Part shown: piece after piece, positions 43,306 through 54,672 of the stretch
How the letters are laid out: each line of letters starts with the position of its first letter
Numbering within the stretch: the stretch's first letter is position 1
Assembly (NCBI RefSeq): GCF_010093595.1
Contig: NW_022985463.1
Coordinates: 91,659 to 155,658 of the forward strand
Origin: Mytilinidion resinicola
Taxonomy: Eukaryota > Ascomycota > Dothideomycetes > Mytilinidiales > Mytilinidiaceae
Length of the DNA stretch: 64,000 bases
Direction: 5' to 3'
The notes under the pieces: generated by a model
Seen by the model: the letters and a program-made list of their open reading frames with translations, nothing else
What the model was told of the DNA's origin: nothing
Database searches by the model: none
Program-made: the position numbers and the translations under genes

Positions 43306-44467
43306 GTGGGCTAGCGCTATCCACAGGGGTGGATGTAGGCGTCACGGCGTACATGGAGTTGTGAGGTGCTGGTGCCTCCAAGTGCTCGAAAAAGATGACT
43401 TGAATAGGTATACCATGCAGTCGATCTCTTTTAGCTGAGCGAATGTGTCCAGAGCGGGCATACTTTCATTCCCTGTTCTACTAAATTTACTTTGGCCCTC
43501 AACCTCCACCGTGCACGTGATATGTCCGAGTTCTATTTTTGTCTTCCGAAGTTCTCGCCATTCGACAACTGTCGGTTGTTCTGCACCGATTAAACATAGA
43601 AAGCACGAGTCTACTACCATTTCAGCGAACTACTCGCGGTAAGTTGTCATATCTTTCGCGCGGGAGTGAAATGTGAAGCACGTGATGTGCAAGAGTGATC
43701 AATTTACAGTTCTGAAGGCGTTGGGGGGGAATCCTCTCTATCCTTTACGCTCGTTTTATTTCCAATCCGCTTACCCTCAGATGTCGGCATGTTCTTCCTT
43801 GAAATTCCTTAGTCGCAATATTGACTCTATCTAGAGCTCTAGCATCTGGTATGTGCCGTACTTGAAGCGTCAGCTCGAGGCGTGATGTTGCTTGCTTGTT
43901 CTTTCCGGTATAGTGGCCGCCTATCGCTTTTCTTCTTTTCCGTTTCCAAGTCTTTCGTCGATGTAGGGCATGTAAGCTTTCGTTAAAGGATGCCTAAACT
44001 TGTTGAAGGCGGCTTCGTGCTACGTCTCTGCTCCGCGACGTGCCCCTTGATCTCTGACGCGAAGTTATATGGCACTAGTTCTGCCAATAAGCAACGGGGG
44101 AACGGCTATAGGTTGGTAGAAATCTTCAGCAAATGGAAGCGAGAGAGGGGTAGATATAGCGATCCACGTCGTTCCGGGGAGTGTAGTGATGTCCCATTGA
44201 AGTAGCGCAGATATGCAAAGTCTCCTCCCTCTAGATGCAACATACTCTGGCGTCAAAACCAAACCTACCTTCTCGGCTCCTTTCCCTAACCTCTTCTTTA
44301 AGCTCTGAAGCCGCCATTCACCCTCCAAACCATCCCCTTCTTGTCGCACTTCCCCAACCCCGTCCCCCAAAAACACATATACCTTCCTGCGGCAAAAGGA
44401 AGAGATGAGATGAAACGCATCACGACTGAGAAATAACAAAAACCGAAAAAAAGGAAGTCCCTTTTGA
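43306..44467. other. Spacer
   Basis: No supported gene. A minus-strand frame at 44065-44439 (124 codons) has a fairly natural composition but no family features. Confidence 0.45.
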
Positions 44468-44549
44468 AGGTCCTACCCGGAATCGAACCGGGATCTCCGG
44501 AAATCAGGAGGGTCAGAATCCGACGTGCTAACCATTACACCATAGGACC
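44468..44549 (-). tRNA. tRNA-Gln(CUG) with intron
   Basis: Cloverleaf on the minus strand. The acceptor stem GGTCCTA pairs with TAGGACC and the D arm is GTGT/GCAC. The anticodon stem TCGGA pairs with TCCGG, the loop holds CTG and the T arm contains GGTTCGATT. A 10-base intron follows position 37. No terminal CCA is encoded, as expected in a eukaryotic nucleus. Confidence 0.93.
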
Positions 44550-45184
44550 GTGGTTTTGAGGACGCTAAGGAATTTTTGTGGTCGTAACGTTAAAGAATCA
44601 TCGGTGTAGCGATTATTGGGAGTGGAGAGGATTTCAATAGTGGAAAGGGAATGGAAGGGGGCGGGGACACGGGCGAACGGCCGCAGCGGGGAGAGAGAGA
44701 GAAATCGGGCGGCGCCTTGGAAGGCTATTATTGAAGCGGGAGGAGTGCCGGGGGCCTGTATCGGGAGTAACGATGATGTGTATCATCAGAGCCCCGCACT
44801 CAAGGCGCGGAGTCCGAGATACTTGATGTGCGGTCCCGTGGTGGATCCAGGGGGTGCGGGCGAGGTTCGCAGACGCAGAGGGGTCGTTCTCCATCGTGAT
44901 CCACGTAGAGAGAAAGTGGAGAGGGTCTCATGGCGCCTGAGAGCGCGTCTCTGAAGCATGCAGGTGCAGCAAGCTCGCAAGCGCCCATTATAGCCCCAAA
45001 AAGTAACGAAAGCACCCTGGTTGTAAGTGGACGTTTCCCGCGGTCCGGTGGAACGTCGGGAACCTCTAGTTACCAAGCTTTAGAATGCGTCCCACGCACA
45101 ACACGTAAGCCAAAAATCAATCCGCAGCGCGCCGTATAGGTTTGAAAGTGTTGGAGAAGGCCAAAAAATGCAAAAGAAGAACAA
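44550..45184. other. Spacer between two tRNA genes
   Basis: GC-rich sequence with only overlapping chance frames on both strands; no supported gene. Confidence 0.5.
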
Positions 45185-45269
45185 AGGTCTTACCAGGGCT
45201 CGAACCTGGGTCGCCGGAACTTTTGACAAGCATCAAAATCCGGAGTGATAACCACTACACTATAAGACC
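45185..45269 (-). tRNA. tRNA-Gln(UUG) with intron
   Basis: The acceptor stem GGTCTTA pairs with TAAGACC and the D arm is GTGT/TCAC. The anticodon stem CCGGA pairs with TCCGG, and the loop reads TTTTGA with anticodon TTG. The 13-base intron contains TCAAAA, which can pair with the anticodon loop as in normal pre-tRNAs. The T arm holds GGTTCGAGC. Confidence 0.93.
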
Positions 45270-45709
45270 GAATGTTGCGGAATTCCAAAATAATCATAAT
45301 ATGTCCCATGCAATAGAATTTAGGGAAAGCATTGACAGGGGATCGATGATGATGATAGACTTTCGATGGGCTAGCTGGGCTCGTGTTAGCCTCGAGTAGT
45401 GGAGGCCTTTGACCCCTGTAGAATAACGGGTGAGTGTGGGGGCTGGACAAATCAGGGCGAACTTGGCGGAATGTGAATCACGACGGAAGAATCACCATTC
45501 GTAAACGGAACGGGGGGCGAACTCGCAAAGCCTTTGAGATGAGATCACTACTAGAGGCTCGAGTAGCAATTAAAGTCAATATAGGTCAAAGATCACGTGA
45601 TCTGTGGGTAGTTTGAAGACCTATGCTTCATCTCATTACCTCACCTCACGTCAATTTCGTCAACTTCACAGCTTCAACTCTCTATCTTGATCGAGGCCAC
45701 TACATCATC
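45270..45709. other. Spacer
   Basis: No supported gene between the tRNA and the doubtful small gene. A CACGTGAT element lies near 45593. Confidence 0.5.
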
Positions 45710-46187
45710 ATGAACGAGATAGCCGGATTCCTCGCATACAAGCGCTTCGTCGCGGAGGTCTGCGCGGAGGTTGAGTGTCAAACTCCGAATCAAGGTCTCA
45801 TACAAGAAGGTTACAAGTACGCGATCGAGTCGTCAAATATAGTTGCCAGTACAGATTTCTCTCTAGTAGCACTTCGTAATCGCGCGACGCAATCCGACGT
45901 ATCCAATGACAAGCCCTCCAAGTGTAGAGATAAGAGCACCACGGCATTACTTCGACTATTTCGGGCAATGGCTGGATAAGATGCCGTTGGGTACCATAAT
46001 GCTTTTGCTCATCGAGGATTCGGGGCCTTTGAGCTTCCCGGACGAACTTGTGGACGCCTGGTTGGGGGACGCAAGGTGGTTGCAGCTCAGACTGAATAGA
46101 GCACTCAAACCAGCATTGTTAGCGAGTGAAGCGATTGGGTGCCGGAGAAGCTGTAGATCGGGGGTTTCACGCAGGCCTCGAATATAG
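45710..46187 (+). CDS. Possible small two-exon gene, unknown
   Basis: The ATG at 45710 opens MNEIAGFLAYKRFVAEVCAE. A second frame from about 45872 reads HFVIARRNPTYPMTSPPSVE and then DYFGQWLDKMPLGTIMLLLI and PDELVDAWLGDARWLQLRLN, ending at 46187. An intron from a GT after GCG GAG (about 45770) to the TAG before CAC TTC would join them in frame to about 120-125 residues. Alternatively both are chance frames or a decayed gene. I do not recognise a family. Confidence 0.3.
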
Positions 46188-47982
46188 GTAGCGTGGAGGT
46201 GATCAGGGCTTGATGTTCACTCATGCACTTCCAAAATTCCCAAAATTCCTTAGAATGAATTCGCATCCTCCGCACAAACTGTAGTTAGAGGATATTTGAA
46301 ACATAAGCACACTGTGTAATATGCTACCATAGTACTATCCCACGATCTGGCTGTAAGTTGTATATGAGCATGTCCGTCACATGCACTCAGTAGCTTAGAA
46401 AGCTCCAATACTATTCTCTTGAAAATTCTAAGTCTCTCCTAGATACCTGCTAATATACTAAAGCCGTGACAAACACATATGAATCAATTGACGGCTGCCC
46501 AATGCACAATTGGGTATGCACGGGCCTAACATAATCCGTGCGTGCCGCAGTTCCACTAGTACTTGGCCTAGTACTTGGCGTAGGATTCGGGGATAGCCAG
46601 CTTCCTCGCTCGTCCTTCATCAATGCAAACCCTCGACCATTGCCTTCACATCTATCTTTTCTCCCACAACGTGCGAGTGGGCCTTCCGCTCTCCATCCAT
46701 GCGCCGTGGCCCAATCCCCTCAAGGGATGCTCCGCATAGCGCTCCTTTTCACATTCCAACTCATCTATAGGCATTTCTCAGGATCAAAGTATCATCACAC
46801 GCTGCTTTATTAGTCATAGAGTTGGCCGGCGATCACCCTGCTGTTGACGAAACTGACCAACCAAACTGCCATGTCGCCGCTTTCTCCTAGCCTCGTCTTC
46901 ATCACTGCGGCACACTCCTGCATACCACAATCCTTCGGACCATATCTTAACGTCGCAAACAAAGTTAGGCCATGAGCTCGTCATTAAGCACCTGATTCTA
47001 GGAATTGGCGAGTGCCTGTTGTGCAGTTGACTCGTATCTTCTAGGTCGCATCTTCTACAAAGTCCAAGGTACGTAGTTAACTATAGAATATCGTTGACTA
47101 AGCCCGATTACGTCGACATCAAAGTTCGCGGTGGATCCCTTTTCTTTGCATCTGGCTTCCTATCGAAGTCGTGCAAGAGTCTGCGTGTCGTTAAAACGCA
47201 CTCGATATCATTTGAGCCAAAGCTACAGCCATGCACACTTCGTCAAAACTCACTACACCGGAGCCCCCACCATCACCGGAAGGGCCCCTTGCGATTGCGC
47301 TACTCAGCGCTGACAGTAGACAGCCGACGAGGCTGCCGATCTCTATAGCCTCTCGTGCGATGATCTCAAGCTTGTTCAGCCTCCTCGTATATCTCCTCCC
47401 TACAGCCTCCCAGGTTCCCGCTACGGGGGGTCTGCTCGACCTCCCGGTTCCGTCTCATAGTGGGGCCACCAGCCCCTACACAGACGAGGTGGCTGACTTT
47501 GAGGCCACTCCAAGGCCACAGTAATTATACTTGTAACGCCAAGAGATGCATCGTGCACATCCACTGGTGGCTTAGAAAGTGCAGGGACCGCTAGACGGAG
47601 GATGAAACAACCTATCACGCAGCGTAGCGGCAACTGAGCTTCCTATTACGATTACCACCCCACCACTGCTTCCATGTTCTCCTTACTCTGGAATATTCCG
47701 AATCCCTCGTATCCTCAAACTGCGCACAGCAGATGGATGGCATTGCATGGTTTTGCGGCCTTGCAAGGCTACGCTGTATCTACACCACGTTGGTGTCGCC
47801 ATGGCGTAGCAAAGATCTACCTAGCCCCAGGTACCCTTTGGGGGCCGCTACGGTATACATATAGGGCGAGGAGTTCAGCTTCGGCCTGAACCAGGATACA
47901 GTCAACAGCCATTCTTTCATCGTTCCTTTGACTTCTTGTTCCTCGGTACATAGACGAATATCGTCGTTCACTCTTTTTGACA
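46188..47982. other. Spacer
   Basis: No firm gene. A short plus-strand frame starting near 47360 (MISSLFSLLVYLLPTASQVP, 54 residues) looks like a signal peptide with a short mature part, but nothing else supports it. A TATA-like box near 47854 belongs to the next gene. Confidence 0.4.
47854..47863 (+). promoter_or_regulatory. TATA-like box
   Basis: TATACATATA lies about 130 bp before the ATG of the secreted DUF7029-like gene, followed by a pyrimidine-rich leader. Tentative. Confidence 0.3.
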
Positions 47983-49815
47983 ATGTCTTGTCGATTCCCC
48001 TCTTTCGCGCTTCTCGCTCTTCTCTTTATACAATATATCTCTGCCAGGGAACTAGTGCCTGTCCTGCCTCCGTCTGGAGGAGGAATTGGGAAACGTGCAG
48101 AATCAGCGCTTGAACTTCAGAGCTCTGAGATCTTCCTTTGGGGTGATGCGGGTATGGGTCTCCCCAATACATGCACTTCGATATAACAATTCTAATACAA
48201 GTCTAGCCACCGATGGAGGCGAAGCAGTCCTCGCTAACTTTACCGTTTATGCGCCGGGCAAGAACGAGAATATCCTATCCATGGAAAAGTTCCACGGCAT
48301 GCTGAAGTCGGTTGACTGCACTGCGAACAATAGTCTCTCTCTTACCTTTAAGGATGATGCTACCTTTGCCTACGCACAAAAGGTCTGGGATTGGGTCAAC
48401 GGAGCCGACAATCATACCTTCATCATGGTCGCCGGCGTTGGCGACTGCGGCAGCAACACCCGCCGTCTCCCCTTTGTCGTATCTTCGCTCAAGTACGACG
48501 AGGAAGCCAATACAGCGTTCTTGACCGCTTCGAAGAGCGAGTGGAAGAAAGTCGCCCATAGCTATGACCTGGTCGTCGGCACCCTCCCCAAGGACGCACT
48601 CCAAACCAGAGATATTACCAAAGACATCGAGATCGATGCCACTTCTTCCTTCCCCTTCAGCGTCACTCTCGGTTCCGGCGATCTTTCTGCGACTCTCGTC
48701 TGCGCAAATTGCAGCACAGCCGGTAAATTCCACATGCAGTTCAAGATTTCCCAGAAATTCTTCATCCCAACTGGCGCCAGCATGACCGTGCAGCCTGAGA
48801 GCGTCTCCGCCATCGCAGCAATCAAGCTTGTAGGAGCGGGCGCCATCACTGGTGACTTGAGCAAGACGTGGGATATTGTCAAGATCCCTATTGATGGCAT
48901 CTCGATCCCTGAAATCCTTGACCTAGGTCCCTTCTTGACTGTCTCCGTTGGCGTCCAGCTCGGACCTCTGACCATCAGTGCGGGTATCTCGAGTGGTGCG
49001 ACTGCCACGCTTGACGACGCGGCTATTCTTGAGGTCGATTTATTGGATCCTTCCTCGAACCAGTTCTCGGGATGGATGCCTAATGTCGAGTCCCTCCCCG
49101 TCACCGTGGACGCAAGGGTCACTGGTACTGTCAGCATCTTCGCGCAGCCGAGTCTGCAGTTGAGGGCTGATGCTCTCGGACACGGATTCGAGATTGGCCT
49201 CAATCTCAGAGTCCCCAATGTCAACGCGAAGCTCGAGGTGATCGAAGGTATATCCTCCTCCTTCATCGCTCACCAGCATCTTCCGAACCTACAATAACCT
49301 CTATCAACAGCTCCCGCAGGTGCCTGCCCAGCAGATGAAATTGCCCCCGGCACACCACGCCACAAGACCGGCGTCCGCATCAGCACCAACATCGGCGGCC
49401 AGCTGAATGTCGCAGTAGCTACGACACAAGACGAGGCCGATCCCTTCCTCAACTTCCAGATTGCGGTACGTATCCCATTACCCATTTCCTACCGCCCCTG
49501 TCAACCAGATACTGATTAAGCAACGCTCAGTCCCTGGACAAGCCCCTCGCACAAGCCTGCTGGGAATTCGGCGACCTCGTCGACAGCAGCCCCGCGACCT
49601 CATCGCTAGTAGACGTCAAGACGTCCGCAACGGTGGCAACCCCGTCATCTACCGCGCCGGCAAGCGAGACCGTCATTCCCCCAGCCTCTACCACAGCGCC
49701 CGCGAGCGGGACGGTGCTCAACCCAACCTCTACAGCGCCTGCGAACGGGACGGGCGGCTTTGGGTCTCCCCCGAGCAGGATGATGGCGAGGCGTCTGCCG
49801 CTGGGAGAGTACTAG
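47983..49815 (+). CDS. Secreted DUF7029/DUF7223-like protein
   Basis: Exons 47983-48151, 48207-49247, 49311-49465 and 49531-49815 encode 549 residues. A signal peptide (1-21, ending ISA) is followed by a short propeptide closing at a Lys-Arg pair (IGKRAES, 37-38). Residues about 60-190 (FHGMLKSVDC, SLTFKDDATFAYAQKVWDWV, VAGVGDC, FVVSSLKYDEEANTAFLTAS) resemble the fungal DUF7029 domain. About 215-430 is a beta-rich region with a CANCS motif (PFSVTLGSGDLSATLVCANC), resembling DUF7223. The last about 75 residues are a Ser/Thr/Pro/Ala linker with imperfect repeats (STAPASETV, TTAPASGTV), probably O-glycosylated. No GPI signal is visible. The function is unknown; such proteins are usually extracellular. 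Family names are from memory, so moderately sure. Confidence 0.75.
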
Positions 49816-51271
49816 GTAAGCCCTACATTCTCGAGAGCGCGTCGATGATACCGGCTTGAATGATCTCTACACATGATGAATGGATGGACTATCTCGCATG
49901 GCTGGCTACTGGTACGACATTACCATTTTCGATTCGCTTTTCCTTTTGGACTGAGCATTCGATAACGTGTTTATGCGCTAGGTAGACGGGCATCTTCCCT
50001 TGGAGTCCCTTCGTCTCTCCGATGATCTGGCGAGGTGGTACCAGGGCTTGTATAACATTTTGAATTTCGCATGGTATATACCCACTCTTAGTAACAACCC
50101 AGCTGGTGTTCCTGCCATGCGGACATTAGCCTGCTTGTTTCTAGCAATGTCTACTTTTTTGAATCTTTCGGAATGAAGTGCTTGTATAGTAAAGCTTCGG
50201 CGCGAGATACACCGACACTGATACGAATATCTGCCTCCCTAATACGTACTTACCTATATAGTTCAATGCCCCACACACCAATCCCCTTGAATCCTATCAC
50301 TGCCCTCACCTCGATACCCTCCATGAAGCTCACCCCATCTCGTAGCTAATCTGGAGAAACCTTATATCCGCGGAGTTCCTTCGCACCGCCCTGACTCGCG
50401 CTTGCTCAAGAAACTCAAAAACACCCATCCCACACTCACCGCGCTGGATAACGATCGCGGGGTGTAAGATCCCCGTATCAAGCGTCCTCAGGCAAGCAGC
50501 GACTAGTAAGGGAGCCCTTGATGAGGGCAGCAGCTAAGCTGATAAGGACCACCTGCGACTAAGGACTTAATAAGTAATCACTCGGGCACTTACTTTGGCT
50601 AGCTGATACACTAAAATTCAATACGTCGGCCTCCTACCCAAGCTGCACCTCCACGCAATCGCACATATTTGCTAACTACCTAGGTTGTCAAGATTTACAC
50701 GCGCAAATTTACTATGTATTACTATAGGTTGAAGGTTTACATGCGCAGATATCGTTTGCCCGGTTGGTTGTGCAGACTGGAATTGAGGCCGTGAATCTCT
50801 ATGTATATCTAAACTATCGTAAAATTTCTATGGTGTTGAGGTTTGCTTCGTGGGTGGCAGTTTAACAGCTACTCGGCCAATTTCTCAACACCACAAACAT
50901 AATGCTGCAGCACCAACGCGGTATCAAAGTTTGGTAAATTAGCTAACAACACATATATCCAATTGATTCCTTAGTCATGAGTAGTCCTTATCAAGTTACA
51001 CGGGACCTGTATAAAGACCCACCCGCAACGCTAACTCACTCACCACACATCGCATGCACTGGGTTCGAGAGGTACATAGAGTCGAGATGCTCCCAAGGAG
51101 ATGAATGTTGAGCCCAGGGGTGGGTAGGTATGGTTTCCATGGTTTAAGGCTCGCGATTTGGAAAAGAGGAGGTGTATAACAATCCCACCTTGTTGCTTCG
51201 TTCCTACAACCACCTATCTCTATACTTCTCTGGTATCCCCAACCCACCAGCACGCCCTCCTCCCCTTCACG
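49816..51271. other. Spacer
   Basis: No supported gene. Frames are short and interrupted. Confidence 0.5.
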
Positions 51272-52998
51272 ATGGAGAAGCTTGATACCTTCAAGGTCGA
51301 CGCAGCCGCCGACTCCCCTCCTGCGTCTCTCAGCGCTGGGACCCATGACTATTACGACGGCCGCAAACTCACCCTCGCAGAGCAGATCGCCCAAGTGAAT
51401 TCCCTAGCCACCGCGCCCGGCGTCATGCTCGCGTCGTTTGCGCATCTGGATGAAAAAAAGATACTGCGGAAGATGGATCTGCGGTTGATCTCCATGCTGG
51501 CGTTACTATACCTACGTAGTTTTCTTGATCGGGGGAATATCGGCATGTATATTTCGCTCAGCCACTCACTTTGGGATGGATACAGCTTGGATAGATCGAT
51601 GAAGTACATCAGCTAACCACCTCCCCACTCCAGGCAACGCCAAAATCGAAGGCCTCACCGACCCCCTCACATCACCGGCCCGCAATTCAACTGGTGCCTC
51701 ACCGCCTTCTTCTTCCCCTACTGCATCTTCGAAGTCCCCTCCAACCTGCTCCTCAAGCGCCTGCGCCCCTCCGTCTGGCTGCCCACCATCATGGTCGCCT
51801 GGGGCCTCGTCATGTCGCTTATGGGCATCGTGCAAAACTTCCACGGCCTGCTCGTCACGCGCATCTTCCTCGGCGCCGCCGAGGCGGGCTTGTTCCCCGG
51901 CGTGGCGTACTACATCACCATGTGGTACTGCCGCCACGAGGCCCAGACCCGGCAGGCGCTATTTTTCAGCGTGGCGAGTATTGCGGGTGCGTTCAGCGGG
52001 TTGTTGGCGTTCGGGATTGCGCATATGGACGGCGTGGGTGGGCTCGCCGGGCGGCGGTGGATGTTTATCCTCGAGGGGATACTGACTGTGCTAGTTGCTT
52101 TGCTCGCCTACTTCGTTTTGTTCGATTGGAGACCGCGACGTTCCTGTCGCTTGAGGAGAGGGCGTTTGTTGTGTATCGGCTAAAGTACCAAGGCCAGGGC
52201 GGAGAAGAGAGGGACGGGGTCCAGGGAAGGGTAAGCGAGGATGATAGTTTCCAGTAGAGGTATGTGAAAGATGTGTTTTTGGATTGGCAGGTTTCGTGCA
52301 ACGTGTGGTTGTATTGGGGGATCGTGGCGCCGCTTTACGGGATATCGCTCTTCCTGCCGACCATCATCAAGGGGCTAGGGTATACGAGCTCGACGGCGCA
52401 GCTACTCACGGTGCCTATTTACATCACCGCATCGGTGTTGGCGATCGCGGTGGGCTACGCGAGTGATCGGTATGGGAAGCGGTCGCCGTTCATCCTCGTG
52501 TGTTTGTGTATCATGGCGGTGGGGTTTATCATGTGTATTGCGAGCTCGAAGCCCGGGGTCGTCTACGCGGGCTTGTTTTTCGCGGCGTGCGCCTTGTACC
52601 CTGCGTTTGCGGGAAGCGTCACGTGGTTGAGTAATAATCTGGCGGGAAGCACGAAGAGGGCCATGGGACAGGCGATTCAGATTGGAGTGGGTGGGTTGGC
52701 TGGTGGTGAGTTTGATTGCTACTTTTGTCATAAAAGGATAGTGTTGCTGACATGGTCGCAGCTATGGCGTCCAATTTTTACAGATCCGAAGACGCTCCCC
52801 ATTACAGGCTCGGCCATGCCCTGGAGCTTGTCTTCATTGTTGCGGGTATCTTTGCGCTTCTTCTGATAGCATTCAACTACCGTCGTATCAATGCGAAGAG
52901 GGAATGGCAGTTGGCTGAAGGGGGACACGCTGGGTATTCGCCGGAAGAAATGAGCGCGCTGAGCGATCGAGCGATGACCTTCAAGTACACGTTATGAT
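51272..52998 (+). pseudogene. MFS transporter (ACS family) pseudogene
   Basis: Clearly homologous to ACS-family MFS transporters: DEKKILRKMDLRLISMLALL, FLDRGNIG, FNWCLTAFFFPYCIFEVPSN, RIFLGAAEAGLFPGVAYYIT and the second six-helix half (SRYGKRSPF-type loop, here SDRYGKRSPFIL) to the tail. Three lesions are visible. First, one base is missing near 51671, so the segment before HITGPQFNW is out of frame if the normal exon junction is used. Second, a net loss of one base (mod 3) near 52122 shifts FDW from ETATFLSLEERAFVVYRLKY. Third, a TAG at 52254-52256 stands where Trp is expected (FQ*RYVKDVF). The exon 1 donor also reads GC instead of GT at the family position; a GT four bases further on exists. 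A last intron (52708 region to 52761 region) is intact. The rest is clean, so inactivation is recent, or these are assembly errors. Confidence 0.8.
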
Positions 52999-53531
52999 CT
53001 GGTCTGTCGGAAGTTACGGTTGAGATGGAGTTGCTTACATTCGAAAAGACCGTAATCAAATACAATGCCTTGCCACCAATCTGTGCACAGTCGTCTACCA
53101 CTGCTTAGGGTGCCCCCGTCGGTTTTCAAAATTCAAAATTCAAAACTCGATGTAAAATCCAATACCGCGCAAATTGGGCTGCCTCTTGACCGGGCGGCTG
53201 CCAGCTAGGCGGGCTACTCCTGACGGCGGTATCACGCGAGCAAAAGTGAAGTCTATGCAAAGCTATGTGCGTGTGCCGATACTTACAACATCTAAACATA
53301 ATGTGAAGGTCAATGCAGCGGGAATTAGACTTCCTCTTGACTGGTCGGCTGCGTGATGGCTGAGCTACTCCAGATGGTGGTGTTGAGGGAGCAAAAGTCG
53401 GTCTCGAGCACCGCTATATCCGTGTACCCAGACTTACAGCCTGGTTCTGTATTATAACGCACGCGGCTCTTTCGGAGCAGCAGTCGCACTAGTCGTAATA
53501 TTCGTCGACAATCGTGAGAGTCATCCACTCA
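52999..53531. other. Spacer with diverged direct repeat
   Basis: No gene. See the repeat at 53166-53442. Confidence 0.5.
53166..53442. repeat. Diverged direct repeat of about 120 bp
   Basis: 53166-53288 and 53318-53442 share an ordered series of blocks, such as CCTCTTGAC, GGCTGC, GAGCAAAAGT and a closing ACTTACA, at roughly two bases in three. Probably an old tandem duplication of non-coding DNA. Confidence 0.5.
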
Positions 53532-54224
53532 TCAGTAGTCCATAATTCCAGTCTCGCCAGTCAGCTCCACATTATCGCCCATTTCCGTATCATCGTCAGC
53601 AGCGTCCAGGTAAGCGTCTTGGAGCTCACGCTCCTCCTCGGGATCGTCGTACGCCACGTTCTCATCAACCGTCTTATAGTTGAATTGATCGTCCTCGCCG
53701 CGTATGAACCGCCATTTCATCTCGAACCGCCACGCCTCCTTCGCTTCCTCCCGATCCATCTCCTCCTCGCCTTTATCAACAGACACGATGACTCCATTCG
53801 TTTGGCGGTAGTACACGAAGTCGTGGTTAGGGTTCGGGTTTTCGACGGCTTCGACCTTGGCCTCGGCGCGCCAGAGGTCGGCTTCGAGGGCATCGGCGAA
53901 GCCTTTCGCAACGTCTGCGGCTGCGCTCTCAGCGGGGGTGTAGAAACGGCGGATGTAGTGGTCATAGAGAAGGACGTCAGCTAGTTCAAGCTCGTGGCTG
54001 AAGTACTCGGGATGCAGATCGAGATATCGACGACGGCGTGTCTTGATTCTTAGGTACTGCTCGGCGCTGATTTGGGCGTTATTGCTCTGCTCCGGGATGC
54101 CCTGCGCATTGCCCTGCGTGTTGCCCTGCGCATTGTCCTCGGTGCGGTGGCGTATCGGGATTGAGATCTCCATGTTCTCCAGGTCCTCTATGGCCAGTAC
54201 CCGTCCTGGTGGAAAGTAGGGCAT
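53532..54224 (-). CDS. CCDC97-like C-terminal domain protein
   Basis: Single exon of 230 residues from ATG 54224; an in-frame ATG at 54290 would add 22 residues. The block RIKTRRRRYLDLHPEYFSHE, then LELADVLLYDHYIRRFYTPAE, and the late FIRGEDDQFNYKTVDENVAYDDPEEE match the CCD97-like domain of eukaryotic CCDC97, a nuclear protein reported to associate with SF3B-type splicing factors. Residues about 30-45 hold a short Asn-Ala-Gln-Gly repeat (QGNTQGNAQG). The C-terminus is very acidic. No catalytic motif. Nuclear localisation is inferred from the family only. Confidence 0.75.
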   Translation of the reverse strand: MPYFPPGRVLAIEDLENMEISIPIRHRTEDNAQGNTQGNAQGIPEQSNNAQISAEQYLRIKTRRRRYLDLHPEYFSHELELADVLLYDHYIRRFYTPAESAAADVAKGFADALEADLWRAEAKVEAVENPNPNHDFVYYRQTNGVIVSVDKGEEEMDREEAKEAWRFEMKWRFIRGEDDQFNYKTVDENVAYDDPEEERELQDAYLDAADDDTEMGDNVELTGETGIMDY

Positions 54225-54672
54225 TGTCAGAAGTAGCGACGGCGTGGACTGGAGGGGCGGGGGGCTTCGAAGATATGTCGACGCGACCACGCTAGGCTTA
54301 TCCTTACTAATAGATTATCCCTGCTTTAGTATCACGTGACTATCTCGCCAGAAGTCTGGACGCATGCGTTCGTCACCGTTTGAGATACCTCGATAAGTGC
54401 TAAAAATGCAAATACGACGTAAAGTTTAGCACAGTGGAAATCAAACTAGCTCCTCACTCAACCAGCTGGGTTACTCCTCACAATTGTGTCGAGCCGCAAA
54501 GCGAGCAAAGAGGGCAGCCCCCTTAACTTCTGTCCCTGGGTCAAGAGATGCAGCCCGTCCGCGAGACGAATCCACGGTTTAGGCATCCCAAGTCTCTCCC
54601 TCGCGAGTCCACATCATAGAAGCTGTACGAACTATGGCCTGATTTTGAATAATTCTCCTCTTGAGATGAATT
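54225..54672. other. Spacer
   Basis: No gene is seen. It holds the promoter side of the CCDC97-like gene and the 3' side of the HET gene. Confidence 0.5.
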
